This document shows, piece by piece, positions 9,521 through 20,702 of a stretch of 64,000 nt of DNA; position 1 is the stretch's first letter, and each line of letters opens with the position of its first letter. A program made the translations under genes and the position numbers. Where the stretch lies: positions 800,191,022 through 800,255,021 of the forward strand of contig CM062296.1 in assembly GCA_031216915.1 (NCBI GenBank), read 5' to 3'. The notes below the pieces were generated by a model. The model worked only from the letters and a program-made list of their open reading frames with translations, ran no database searches and was not told the DNA's origin. This DNA is from Pictodentalium vernedei. Taxonomy: Eukaryota; Mollusca; Scaphopoda; Dentaliida; Dentaliidae.

Positions 9521-10480
9521 TTTCTCATAGTGGAGGAAATTCACCAAAAAGCCCAAAACTCAATTTTTATCCATCCCATCACCGGAAAACATCAATGTCT
9601 ATAATACAGGCTATATTCACAATCGACTCTGTTTGAACAAAACACCTCAATTGCGATAACGTGTGTTAGTTGCTTACTTCAGGAAAGGCGTGACTGGGTT
9701 TGCAAATTTCCAAACACACAGACACTCTTCGTTCAGATCGAGTTTTTATTACGAGATTCGATCGCTCGATCAGCTGAGTGGGTTTTTTTGAGAATTTTCT
9801 CATAGTGGAGGAATTCACCAAAAAACCCCAAAACTCAATTTTTATCCATCCCATCACCGGAAAACATCAATGTCTATAATACAGACTATATATTCACAAT
9901 CGACTCTGTTTGAACAAAACACCTCAATTACGATAACGCGTGTTAGTTGCTTACTTTCAGGAAAGACGTGACTGGGTTTGCAAATTTCCAAACACACAGA
10001 CACTCTTCGTTCAGATCGAGTTTTTATTACGAGATTCGATCGCTCGATCAGCTGAGTGTTTTTTTTTGGAGAATTTTCTCGTAGTGGAGGAATTCACCAA
10101 AAAACCCCAAAACTCAATTTTTATCCATCCCATCACCGGAAAACATCAATGTCTATAATACAGGCTATATATTCACAATCGACTTTGTTTGAACAAAACA
10201 CCTCAATTACGATAACGTGTGTTAGTTGCTTACTTTCAGGAAAGACGTGACTGGGTTTGCAAATTTCCAAACACACAGACACTCTTCGTTCAGATCGAGT
10301 TTTTATTACGAGATTCGATCGCTCGATCAGCTGAGTGGTTTTTTTTATGAGAATTTTCTCACAGTGGGGGAATTCACCAAAAAACCCCAAAACTCAATTT
10401 TTATCCATTCCATCACCGGAAAACATCAATGTCTATAATACAGGCTATATATTCACAATCGCCTCTGTTTGAACAAAAAA
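9521..10480. repeat. Tandem repeat, unit 275-280 bp, about 3.4 copies
   Basis: The landmark TTTTCTCATAGTGGAGGAA (with small changes) recurs ending at about 9530, 9805, 10084 and 10364, giving periods of 275, 279 and 280 bp. Each unit includes CCCATCACCGGAAAACATC, a GTTTGAACAAAACACCTCAA block, CGTGACTGGGTTTGCAAAT and CGATCGCTCGATCAGC. The last copy stops after about 115 bp. Length differences come from T-runs. It lies just outside the Polinton genes, so it may be subterminal/TIR sequence of that element. Apparent ORFs here are repeat shadows. Confidence 0.9.
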
Positions 10481-10689
10481 AACCCACCACTGCCTCAAAA
10501 ACGAGGGAGAGTTTCTAGACCATCTGTACCAACGCAATTGCCGATTCTGGACCTCTGGTCTTGAACCACCATTGTTGTTTTTTGATGATCACCCAAAATC
10601 TTTTGCTTTCGATCGCGTTCGCCGACGATGGATCGATGGATCTGATCTGCGATGCGAACGTAGACCAAAAATCACGTACACGATACAAC

Positions 10690-10880
10690 TGAAGATGTAC
10701 AACACACGCACACGATGCGTTCACCACGAGTGTTTGAATGCTAAAAGCGCGATCTAGGAGTCACTGACTGTACATGAGCTGATTCAAGACCATGTACAGT
10801 TTTTGTGAAGAAGCGTGTGATTTAACATCGAATTCCACGTTGGTGAACGCATCGTGTGCGTATGTTGTACACGTACATGT
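10690..10880. repeat. Imperfect inverted repeat
   Basis: The arm at about 10693-10725 (ACAACACACGCACACGATGC, then GTTCACC) is inverted at about 10838-10875 (GGTGAACGCATCGTGTGCGT). The spacer is about 110 bp. It could be the end of the Polinton region or an unrelated foldback. Confidence 0.65.
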
Positions 10881-11856
10881 ACAAGTGGTAACGAATCGGC
10901 CTTTTATACCTACTAACGTTAGTTAAATCCAATCAGCGCTAGCTGAACGGTTGCCAATAAGTCCCATGCTTTTTGTGGTGTGAAAAATCCTCCTGCATTG
11001 TTTTACTGGTATGTTACTTCCCATCCCTCGTACTGTATATTCTGTTTTAGATATTTCATAGGCGATGATATGTTTTAGATATTCGTGGTCGGATAACATC
11101 CGAACCTTTTTATCGCCTTCAGATCGATACTGAAGATGACAGCAGACGAAAATTAGTGTGTTGAACTTACATCACTGAAATAACCACAAGAAGTCCTGTC
11201 TTACGACCACCTTCCATTTAGATAGTACAACGGAACTGAACCTATGTGACCCTCAGTGATCAGGGAACCCCTCCCACTACTTCGCCTTATTTTTCACTTA
11301 TGCGTATACCGTACCTTCACTACCTTGGGGTAATCTGAGGCAATGAACAAAATGAATTTACAGTTTCGAAAATCGTATCTGCATCGAAACCGGCAACCAT
11401 CCAATACAAGATATTACACGATGAAGGCGAAAGATTTTGATCTGGCTATGTTTCCATAATATATTTACTCTAAACAAATACACTATAGCTTCATCGTGGT
11501 GCCGGAAGAAGAAAATAGATTGAGAAAAATAACGAAAATAATTCTTTAAATTACTGGTAATTATTTTCGGTTGATGTTTCAGTGTAAACAATCCACCCTG
11601 AAAGATAACTTGATATTGAAAAGTGGCTTGTGTTAACATGAACATAATATTTGGTCAATGCCACCTGAGCTGTATCGAGTTTATAGTATGTTTACATTGA
11701 GCACTAAAACAATCATGGTGTGGTGTTTCTCGGGGGCGTCGCGAAAATTACCAATTGATAGCGTGTGGGGAAGGTTTAAACCCGATTTGTCCCGACTGTG
11801 ATGGCTTAAGTCCCCACTGGGGAAATATCCCAACTGCATCATCAACCGTTGAATCA
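10881..11856. other. Intergenic, nothing recognised
   Basis: No long ORF, repeat or RNA gene that I can support. Confidence 0.4.
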
Positions 11857-12178
11857 AGTATTTTAAATCTAGAAGTCCTGTCATGAAATGCGCACAAATA
11901 GAACGTCCATCTGCTCGTTAATCTACGCATTATGACCATAGCAAGGCTATCAAATTTTGTACATATGGCCTGTGCAAAAGCAATGTTTTAGCCAATGGAC
12001 CTCCGGGTAACCCGGAGGTCCATTGACAGAAACATTGCGTGTGCTTGCTATGAGTAGCCAGGAGAACCTGCGCTGTGCTTTGGATACCATTAGATATGGC
12101 AATTGCGCGCAATTCCTGCGTGCAATTAAGCCTAAATAAGTGCACAGTTCGTGACAGGACTTCTAGTTTTAACTGTAT
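11857..12178. mobile_element. TA-flanked MITE family D, copy 1
   Basis: Ends resemble CAGTTAAAACTAGAAGTCC and its inverse GGACTTCTAGTTTTAACTG. The centre is the palindrome ACCTCCGGGTAACCCGGAGGT at about 12000. The left end is degenerate. TA flanks and CAGT termini suggest a non-autonomous Tc1/mariner-type element. Confidence 0.75.
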
Positions 12179-12642
12179 ATACCTCCATTTGTATGGCCGA
12201 TTGTGTGCGATATAAGCCCACGTGTCAAAATTTTGTTTTGTAAGAAAGTACTTGAATACGAATCGATGTCTAAGAACCCAATCCAGACAAAAATTCCCCT
12301 ACTGGAAAAAAACATATCGGGAGGGGTGGGGGGTGGGGGATTACTTCCCTTAGCAACGATCGGCGTTTCCATTTGATAAAAGCTAAAATGTTGTGTGGAA
12401 ACATGTGAAACACAAAGATGACTTCAGCCAATTGATTCATCTAGGAGCGTCATTTGCTAAAACTGTGCTTATTCGTGTTTTATAACACGCCTGTTCTATG
12501 TAATCCCCATCTGCAGCAACACTAAACCACGCGGAAGAGAAACAGTTGACGGACTATTTTTATAAAGAAGCGAAATTTCACTGGAATTTTCTACAAATCG
12601 TGCACTACAATTACAATTTGAATTGTTAGCGATAGCTAAAAA

Positions 12643-12711
12643 TCGTCCCCTGATTTCCAATGTGTTCTATGTGCCAGTAGGCACATAGAACACATTGTAA
12701 TTCAGGGGACG
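12643..12711. repeat. Short foldback palindrome
   Basis: CGTCCCCTGA...GTGCCAGTAGGCAC...TCAGGGGACG forms a hairpin with about 30 bp arms. Confidence 0.7.
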
Positions 12712-12842
12712 AAATAGTAACACGGGTTCCCCTCACAAATTTTTTTGGCGATAGAATGTGTTCCTTTTGTTGATAGTTGTCAAGTGAATTGCTGAGTGTC
12801 CTTCTAATACTTGTTTCTGTGGTCGTGAAGGCGTGTAATAAA

Positions 12843-13002
12843 CACAGAACGACACGCGTATGTTAATGGGTTAATCGATATGGAACTTGTGCTATCGCGG
12901 AAGGATTAAACTCCAGGCCTGTGGCGTCTCGTTCTATCCTTCCGCGCTGGCACTCATGCCTTATCGATTAACCCATTCACACACGCGTGTCGTTCTGCGT
13001 AT
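12843..13002. repeat. Foldback element with about 50 bp arms
   Basis: The left arm CAGAACGACACGCG...GGGTTAATCGAT matches the right arm ATCGATTAACCC...CGCGTGTCGTTCTG, around an imperfect centre with GCGGAAGGAT/ATCCTTCCGC. Confidence 0.7.
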
Positions 13003-13059
13003 TTACTGGTTTGTTGATTCTTAAGAATTTTTTGCTCACTGGAAACTTTACTTCGCGAG

Positions 13060-13385
13060 AGCCAAGTGGTTATGTCAATGAACTTCAAATCGAAAGGTCC
13101 ACAGTTTGATCCCCAACTGCGTTATGTCCTTGGGCAAGACACTTAATCCCGATTGCCTACGCATGTGCACTGTGGCGCTGTGTAATAGGGCGCGCCGTAT
13201 GCCGATGGTGCACTTGTCTTCATTCAATGCTTACCCTGCTTGTGCGGAGTCAGTACGTTGGGGAGTTAAACAGTTGCTTGCCGCTGATCGGTATATCTCT
13301 CCGGGTTCTCCGACTTCCTCCACCCATAAAACTGTTGACTCGAGGTCACCCTAGCTGTCGAATTGTCGTTAGATACAAATAAGAT
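13060..13385 (+). repeat. tRNA-type SINE
   Basis: It has the body shared by all SINEs in this window: TGTCCTTGGGCAAGACACTT, a CGTACTGCACGTCGA-like stretch (diverged here), a CTTC-CCAA-CTAACCCTGC-like stretch, CTCTCCGGGTTCTCCGACTT and CACCC-TAAAACTGT near the 3' end. The head region is tRNA-like but weak. Confidence 0.7.
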
Positions 13386-14390
13386 ACTCCACTTCGTGGG
13401 TGTTTTCGTCTTATTTCACTCCACTCACTCTGGGCAGACTTCGCTTTGGTGATTATGAAGTACAATTGCCTAAGCTCCCCCATACAGTGGATTTATACGG
13501 AAATGGGATTGAGATTCACCCTTTCTATACTTGTTCATATTAAAAATATGTTTATGGCGTTTCTGGATGTTAAAAGGTGATAGGGCAGGAGGAAGGGAAT
13601 GTGGCGAAAGCTAGAGGCCTTGGTTCTGGGAGATGAGTTTGTTGGAATTATGAAAGCATTATATAAAGATAACTTTGTCAGGGTAACAACAAAACGAGTG
13701 CTTATGGATATAGGCCTAAAGCAGTAGTGCACCCTCTCGCCAATTCTTTAACGTTGTACATCAAAGATTTATGAGATGAACTCCTGCATAGCGACGAGGG
13801 AATAACGATTGACGATTCCAGGCTTATTTTTCGCATATCATGATATAGTGTCAGAAAGTGAAAGGGAAGGAGGGGGAGGGGGGGGGGCTTGAGATAATGC
13901 TGACAATTGTTGGGAGATGTGGGCACAAATGGAGACTCGAATTAAATGAAAACAATGTTACACCCGTGAGTCGTAAAGTGGAACCTACTCGAAGGTGAAG
14001 AGTGGGGGAGTCTGTATTCCGAAAAGCAAACTTCTTAGGGTGGGAGAGACAGGTGAGTACGTCATTTGGAGTCAATATGAACATCACGGGAAAAAAACAT
14101 TTACCGTAAGCACACGAATAAACTAACTGTTATGGGGAAGCGAATGAAAAAAATCTTTAGGGAAGAACAGCTTCAATAAGTTTTTCTATTAGAATGCCCA
14201 AACTATCAGTCTAACTGAATAAGATTCACTTTGAGTTTACTGGAAAAGTGGGATAGGATAATGAAGGACGCATGGTTAATGGGTGACATAAAGGAGAGTG
14301 TTAGTATGCTTATCGGAGAGATTGGGAAGAACGAGGTACGCGATGTCATCAAACAGCTCGTTTCTGAGTATTGGGAGAAGAGAAGAGGTG

Positions 14391-14708
14391 TACAGTTAAA
14401 ACTAGAAGTCCTGTCACGAATAGTGCGCTTATGTAGGCTTAATTGCGCGTTGGAATTGCGCACAATTGCCATATCGAATGGCATCCAAAGCACGGCAGGT
14501 TCTCCTGGTTACTCATAGCAAACACATGCAATGTTTCTGCCAATGGACCTCCGGGTTACCCGGAGGTCCATTGGCTGAAACATTGCTTGTGCACAGGCCA
14601 TATGAAGAGAATTTGATAGCTTTACTTGGGTCATAACGCGCACATTAACGCGCATATCAACGTGCTATTTGTGCGCATTTCATGACAGGACTTCTAGTTT
14701 TAACTGTA
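14391..14708. mobile_element. TA-flanked MITE family D, copy 2
   Basis: Complete: starts TACAGTTAAAACTAGAAGTC, ends GACTTCTAGTTTTAACTGTA, with the core palindrome ACCTCCGGGTTACCCGGAGGT. TA at both ends fits a Tc1/mariner-type target site. Confidence 0.85.
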
Positions 14709-14779
14709 GGAATAGAGAGGCATATGGGTTAATTATGGGTTTCTCACCTACGAAAAATCAGCGGCCGGCCAAAGTGTTA

Positions 14780-15022
14780 TTAACCCTTTACCAAACGAAT
14801 CGGCCGCATCCGCCCGCGTAATAGGCAAATTCAGTAGTTGAAAAAAATATTATTTTAAAAAAAAAATTTCAACAAAACCATATCATGTGACCACTCGTTT
14901 GAACGAGCTCGTCGAGCTCGTTCCAACGAGGGGTCACATGATATGGTTTTGTTGAAATTTTTTGAAAAAATGATATTTAAAAAAATAAATTTTTATATCA
15001 TCTGCGTTGGGTAAAGGGATAA
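14780..15022. mobile_element. TTAA MITE family P2, copy 1
   Basis: TTAACCCTTTACCAAACG at the left and CGTTGGGTAAAGGG at the right, with centre GACCACTCGTTTGAACGAGC then GTCGAGCTCG. The TTAA plus CCCTTT ends fit a piggyBac-type non-autonomous element. The right TTAA is mutated (ATAA). Confidence 0.8.
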
Positions 15023-15061
15023 TATTATTATTATGCATGTGTTCCTTCTCCTCTTGATATC

Positions 15062-15195
15062 GACAATTTACAAAACGAATCAGCCGTATCCTGCCGCGAA
15101 ATTTACTAATTCATCAGTTGATAAAAAATTTATTTTTCTAAATATTTCAACAAAGCCATAACATGTGACCCCTCATTGGAACGGCCTCGTTAAGA
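15062..15195. mobile_element. P2 MITE, left-half fragment
   Basis: Left arm only (TTTACAAAACGAATCAGCCG ... ATGTGACCCCTCATTGGAAC); the centre breaks off at CGGCCTCG. Confidence 0.65.
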
Positions 15196-15254
15196 GATGT
15201 CCAGACAGTGTGTAATTTGGGTTGCTGGCTGTTTCCATATCAACATCGGACTTT

Positions 15255-15505
15255 TACAGTACAGCCGTAGTGGATTGGTCGCAATTCACGCGTAGACAGT
15301 GATATCCACGCACGCGTTTACCAGGTAATAAAAATCATCACCAGCAAGGTTTTAATTTTATGAAACACCGGGTTGTACCCGGTGCTTCATTAATTAAATG
15401 TTTGATGATTATTTCTATAATTAGTGTTCAGGATCTAATATTACTGCGTCCGTGGAAATATTACTTTCCCGTGGAAAGTGATCAATCCACAGATGTCGTA
15501 CTGTA
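15255..15505. mobile_element. Palindromic MITE family G, copy 1
   Basis: Ends TACAGTACAGCCG and CGTACTGTA. The centre is GAAACACCGGGTTGTACCCG then GTGCTTC. Arms share ATCATCA and CCACG blocks with copies at 18.7, 44.4, 51.3 and 52.9 kb. Confidence 0.7.
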
Positions 15506-15608
15506 TCTTATCAGCATCTGTTTTCATCATTCAGAAGGTGGTCATTTTTTTACGTGGTGCATGCTGACTTTCTAATGGCGCAAATCGATTTTTCAGATGT
15601 GATGCAGG

Positions 15609-15926
15609 TACAGTTAAAACTAGAAGTCCTGTCACGAAATGCGCACAAATAGCATGTTGATATGCACGTTGATGTACGCGTTATGGCCCAAGTAAAGCTA
15701 TCAAATTCTGTACATATGGCCTGTGCACAAGCAATGTTTCAGCCAATGGACCTCCGGGTAACCCGGAGGTCCATTGGCAGAAACATTGCATGTGTTTGCT
15801 ATGAGTAACCAAGAGAACCTGCCGTGCTTTGGATGCCATTCGATATGGCAATTGCGCGCAATTCCAACGAGTAATTAAACCTAGATAAGCGCACTATTCG
15901 TGGCAGGACTTCTAGTTTTAACTGTA
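15609..15926. mobile_element. TA-flanked MITE family D, copy 3
   Basis: Complete, with TACAGTTAAAACTAGAAGTC at the left and GACTTCTAGTTTTAACTGTA at the right. The core is ACCTCCGGGTAACCCGGAGGT. Confidence 0.85.
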
Positions 15927-16296
15927 GGCACTGGGGCACGTTGACCAAGGATTCTGTCCCTATCACGGAGAATCGTGATTTTTCGCGCGAATCTAATCTC
16001 GAATTAAATCAGGCAAAAAATTAGAAACCGAATTGAATCTCTAATCCACTTCCCAATCATAAATCGTACTAGCCTATTTCGCACCTCAGAACCGCAGGTG
16101 CAAGTAGATGTGTCTATCACTTGTTCCTAAAAAGTTGTGCAATTTGTTCAAAGTGGTATTCTATGTGGTACTTTCGGCATTGACGAGTGTTACCTTAGCT
16201 AAAAACTTTTATGGTATGACTCGTCCGTTTTGTTCACTTTAAAACATTTGATATTTTGTTTTCATATTAATCAGTGATAAATAAAGCCTTCCGTCA

Positions 16297-16475
16297 ATTT
16301 CATTGGTTAATTTCAACACTAGACAATATGATTGGCTGAACAAAATACAACTGGGCCACATTTTCATAATTTGCATAATTAGAGTTGGGAGCTTTCATTG
16401 GTCAATTTCAAAACTGGACAATTTGATTGGCTAAACAAAATACAACTGGGTCACATTTGCATAATTTCAGTAGGG
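16297..16475. repeat. Short tandem duplication of about 100 bp
   Basis: CATTGGTTAATTTCAA-type, GACAAT-TGATTGGCT-AACAAA and ACAACTGGG-CACATTT blocks occur twice (about 16297 and 16398). Confidence 0.7.
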
Positions 16476-16504
16476 AGAATTTACGTTATTTGTCCTATTT
16501 AGGG

Positions 16505-16705
16505 TGGTTGAAATTGTATTAATTTTTTACCTACAAGAAAAACGCCATTCATTTTTTTTTATATTTTCACTTTTTGATTCCAAAACATAGGTTATGAGCT
16601 CGTTCCAATGAAGGGTCATAACCTATGTTTTGGAAGCAAAAAATAAAAAAATTTAGTTAGGATGTTTTTTCCAAGTGTCGTCTGCAACTCAAGTTAGTTG
16701 ATGGG
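16505..16705. mobile_element. Degenerate TTAA-type MITE sharing the P1 core
   Basis: The core CCAAAACATAGGTTATGAGC and its inverse are present. The right arm has CAAGTGTCGTCTGC and ends near TTGATGGGTTAA. The left arm differs from P1. Confidence 0.6.
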
Positions 16706-16760
16706 TTAAAAAGTCATACTAAGTGGCTAATTTGTGCGTGTGTGAATCATATGATAAACA

Positions 16761-16906
16761 GAATATGAAATGAGTGTTTTTCTCATATAATATTTATGAC
16801 ACTCGTCCGAATTTTCCGTTTGGTCTCGCCAGAGGCTCGCCAAAACGGAAAATTCTAAGACTCGTTTCATAAATATTATATGAGAAAAACACTCATTCCA
16901 TATCCT
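16761..16906. repeat. Foldback element with about 60 bp arms
   Basis: GAATATGAAATGAGTGTTTT ... AAAACACTCATTCCATATC flanks an inner inverted pair GAATTTTCCGTTT/AAACGGAAAATTC. Confidence 0.75.
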
Positions 16907-17299
16907 CTATAACTTACACATTATGTGATGAAAGGAATCTCAAATTCATCACGATTTGATATTAATTTTCAGAATCTCGTTCAATAAAATGGATCTGAGC
17001 CTCGGTAAACCATCAGTTTTAATGAACTTGGTATATAAATTTCATATGAAATTGCCACACATTAGAGATCCACTATGTATGTCCTTTGATGTGTGTCCTT
17101 TGATTCGGGTTAGCAGCGTTACTACGCCTGCAGGTTAATATCTGACAGATACTGATCTGGTATGACACACTGTACTTTTGTATCCTCAAGCCTTAATAAA
17201 TATGCTGTAAGTTTATAGACGATTAACATAAAAGCAAGTACTGAATAAACTTAACCGTGAAGAACCTCAGAAGAGGATTGTGAATTTTATGAGGTTGAC

Positions 17300-17303
17300 T
17301 ATT

Positions 17304-17362
<59 letters not shown>

Positions 17363-17965
17363 TTTTGTGGTTTGACAACATTTTTTACTACAAGGGTCAC
17401 CCCGTGTGGGGAAGTTTTACGAGAGGAGGAAACCGGTATACCCGGAGAGAACCACTGAGCAGCAGCGAGTAATATCAGACTCCTCAAAGTACAATCGCCG
17501 CACAAGCAGGGTTAGCATTGGCTGAAGGCAACTGTACCAGCGACGTGCAGTACACCTTAGTACACATCGCCACCGGGTCCTCACATGGGCAATCGGGATT
17601 AAGTGCCTTGCTTAACCCTTTACCCAACGTAACGGCCAAAACCGGCCAGCGCTATTCTCAAAAATCGCCAATTAATTTTCATTATTTTTTTATTTTTTGT
17701 CTCAAAAACATAGGTTATGACCCCTCGTTGGAACGAGCTCGTCGAGCTCGTTCCAACGAGGGGTCATAACCTATGTTTTTGAGACAAAAAATGAAAAAAA
17801 TTAGTTATTTAAGATTTTTTTTTGCAAGTGTCGTCTGCTTTTCATGTTAGGTAAAGAGTTAAGGACACAACGCAGTCACTCCTGGTGGAGATCGAATAGT
17901 AAACCTTTCGATTTGAAGTTCAATGCTGTAACCACCGAGCTACTGCGTTCCATATAGTCGCCAAT
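17300..17965 (-). repeat. tRNA-type SINE interrupted by a P1 MITE
   Basis: Reading the minus strand: the head at about 17955-17870 has an A-box-like TAGCTCGGTGG and a B-box-like TTCGATCTCC. Then CTGCGTTGTGTCCTTAA is broken by the MITE at 17612-17862, after which GCAAGGCACTTAATCCC and the usual body follow to a (TAAA)n tail at 17305-17364. The MITE sits exactly in a TTAA within the SINE. Confidence 0.8.
17612..17862. mobile_element. TTAA MITE family P1, copy 1, nested in a SINE
   Basis: TTAA target duplications are present at both ends. Left arm CCCTTTACCCAACGTAACGG, core CATAGGTTATGACCCCTCG ... GAGCTCGTCGAGCTC ... inverse, and right arm CAAGTGTCGTCTGC ending GTTAGGTAAAGAG. Confidence 0.88.
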
Positions 17966-18363
17966 AAATGCACAACTGACTGAACTGGGAAAGCCCATAA
18001 GACACTCTCTGTGGGAATATTATTCCAGGTGTACGGCATTGTCATTTCAAAGGAGGCGAAGAATTTTAGACTTGCTCGAAATGCTGTGTGTGTGCTTTTT
18101 CTGTTTTAATTCTTCTCGATAGAATTTCCCCGCCGTAAACGAAACGTTAAAATATAGCATTTAGGATGCATTTTCGCATTTTTTTTTAACTTTTTAACAA
18201 AGTGACCGATGACACCTGCCAGCGTAATTTGGGCATTTGAAAAGAGTCCAAAGGTCTTTTTTAAACAAATTCAATAAAACTTATCAGGTGAATGGGTTTT
18301 TCAAGTTCCTTCCAATGAAGGGGCGCACAAAATTTTCTTCGTTTTATCTTCAACCAATCTACC

Positions 18364-18542
18364 CATGTCTGTGCTGCAGTGCGGAGTTACGATGTTAGGG
18401 AGCTGGCAGCTGCTCGTTGTTGCTTGGTGGTTCTCTCCGGGTATTCCATCTCCCTCCACCAGTAAAACTGTAACCGACACGATATGACCTTGGGTGTTAA
18501 AGTGTCGTTAAACATTAATAAATAAATAAATAAATAAATATT
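18364..18542 (+). repeat. SINE 3' fragment
   Basis: Shared SINE body (GTGCGGAGTTACGATGTTAG, GGGAGCTGGCAGCTGCTCG, AGTAAAACTGTAACCGACAC) with an (AATA)n tail at 18515-18542. Confidence 0.8.
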
Positions 18543-18736
18543 AAAGTCACAATAAAATATTTCACTGACATCAGTCTGTTGGCCAAAGTGTTTCTTCAGG
18601 AACCTACTCTTCTGTCAACATACATGTCATCTGCAGTATTTTGTAACCTACGGTTAGTTGAGAATAATCTACATTTCTTATTAACTTTTATTACTGAGAT
18701 GGTGGCTTTTCAGTTGCAGAATGGGCACGTTTGGTG

Positions 18737-18985
18737 TACAGTACGTCCGCCGTGGACTGGTCACTTTCCACGGATGAGTGATATTTCCACGGACGCAATG
18801 ATATTAGATTCCAAACACTAATTATAGGAATAATCATCAACAATTTAATTAATGAAGCACCAGGTATAACCCGGTGCTTCATTAATTAATTTTGTGCTGA
18901 AGATGATTTTTATTAAATGGTAAACACATGCGTGGACATTACTGCCCACATGTGTATTACGCCCAGTCCACGACGACTTGCTGTA
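18737..18985. mobile_element. Palindromic MITE family G, copy 2
   Basis: Left TACAGTACGTCCGCCGTGG, centre GAAGCACCAGGTATAACCCG then GTGCTTC, right end CTTGCTGTA. Confidence 0.7.
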
Positions 18986-19014
18986 TACATGTAGTATATC
19001 CTTAATTCCGGCAC

Positions 19015-19290
19015 TTATTCCCGATTGCCCACGTGGGGGCGGGAGGGGGGGGGGGGTGGGTGGGCTCGACGGCGCCGTATACTACTTCATACTGAGCGTT
19101 GATAGTGCACTCGCCTTCAACCGCTGCCAACTCTGCGTGTATCTAACAGTGTGTTAGTAAGTTGAAGAGCCTGACAGGTACTCGTGGATGCTTGGTGATT
19201 CTCTCCGAGTAATGCGGCGCCCTCTACCCTTAAAACTGTCCAACACGATGTCACCCTTTTTGTTAAAAGTGTCACCTAAACTCCAGTAGA
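19015..19290 (+). repeat. Degenerate SINE
   Basis: Diverged SINE body: CCCGATTGCCCACGTGGGGG, a G-run, CTCGCCTTCAACC, GATTCTCTCCGAGTAATGCG, AAAACTGTCCAACACGATGT. 5' part missing. Confidence 0.65.
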
Positions 19291-19467
19291 CAAACAGAAA
19301 CGTGCATGTATGTGTATGCAATGTATCGAAGAGTACATAAACATTAAGGAAAGATTGCACACACAAATTGGCTCAATACACTGATATGTTACACATTTGT
19401 ACCAAAGTACGTCAAAGCTTAGATACTGATCTACATTCATTACATATTGTGTTTATGCCCTTTTCAG

Positions 19468-19562
19468 CTCGGTATCCATATTGGCCTGCTATTTACCACG
19501 GGTGGAGCTGCTGTTGCATGTTTCGGTTTTTCTATAGATCCTGTTGTCAACTACGACTGTGT
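19468..19562 (+). CDS. Host membrane-protein gene, internal exon (third from last)
   Basis: The acceptor CCCTTTTCAG ends at 19467 and a GTACGT donor begins at 19563. In phase 0 the 95 bp exon encodes LGIHIGLLFTTGGAAVACFG followed by a short loop ending NYDC, and leaves two bases of the next codon. The first part is a hydrophobic, Gly/Ala-rich transmembrane segment. The next exon (25302) starts with the one base needed, so the phase is consistent. Earlier exons are not visible to me, and at least the N-terminus is missing. The protein looks like a multi-span membrane protein; I do not recognise the family. Confidence 0.72.
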
Positions 19563-20702
19563 GTACGTATTATTTATATATACAAATTTATCCCCATTGG
19601 CACAATCAAATGTTTTCCCAGTAAGGAAAGGGAACATACATCAAAGCACCGATTGGCATGAAATGACAGACTGAATAGCTCAGTAGCATGTATAATTTAA
19701 AAATAATTACTCGAACATAAAGGGACAATAATTTCAATAAACAGCTAATTTGAGAAGAACTGTCGACTGTCAGTGTGTGTTTGTATTTGGAAGTGCATGT
19801 GAAACAAAACACTGTTTGCAAAGTGTAACAGTACTAATACATCAGAAACGGCGAGAAAATTACCTGAAATCTGATATTAAACAAAAAATAATGCAGAGGA
19901 ATGTTCAAAAGACACCACATTGCGAAGATGTAAAAGATGTTGCCGGAAAATGATCGAAAGTAAACACAACATTGTGACACAATTTCTTAAAACACGTGGT
20001 TTCTAATTTTACCTTCGCTGCTCTCCGAATGAAATACCGCCGAAAACAACAAATGTGCATTATTTTAGCAATAACTGAGCAATATTAGAGCAATACTGTA
20101 TTATCTGTTATAAAAATGGGGAGTATGTGATTCCAAACTTATGTCCAGCGAGAAATTCAAGTTTTTATTATCTCCTTTGTTATGTACACTTGAACTTATC
20201 CGTACTCCATTGATCTACAATGCAACTAGAAATGGCATAGATATAACTTAAATATAACTTCGATAGAACTAAGGTCGTTTCGCCTCCCGAGGATTTTGTC
20301 AGAACGTCCGTGTCCTGTCGGACTTTTTCACTCTTGAAATAATTGGTAGTTCATTTTTGACAGCAAGATCAGTTTATTTGTATCAGACACCGAAGTACAT
20401 CATTCCCCTCCCTTTAGCTTCTGGGTATCAAAATATTTTGTTTGGTACTAAAATATCCAGAATTGTAAAAATTCTGGCACCAACCTGTTTCGGTCCAGGG
20501 TGAACAGTGCGTGTGGGAGGGTGGGGGTGATGATTTGAAAACACACCATCCCTGGTCTCTCCGTTTCCGCCACCACCTGGTCAGTTGTATGCGTGGTCTC
20601 AGGTAAACTATGTTGGCGTGTTTGAAGAATGTGGGCATTCTACTCACACTTCTAACGGTGTCAGAATAATAAGTATTCTCAAAGGAGGAAGTAGAGCTGA
20701 GG

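Noticed and set aside
9521-10480. CRISPR-like array
   Set aside because: The units are 275-280 bp and repeat throughout, with no short repeats and unique spacers; the setting is eukaryotic.
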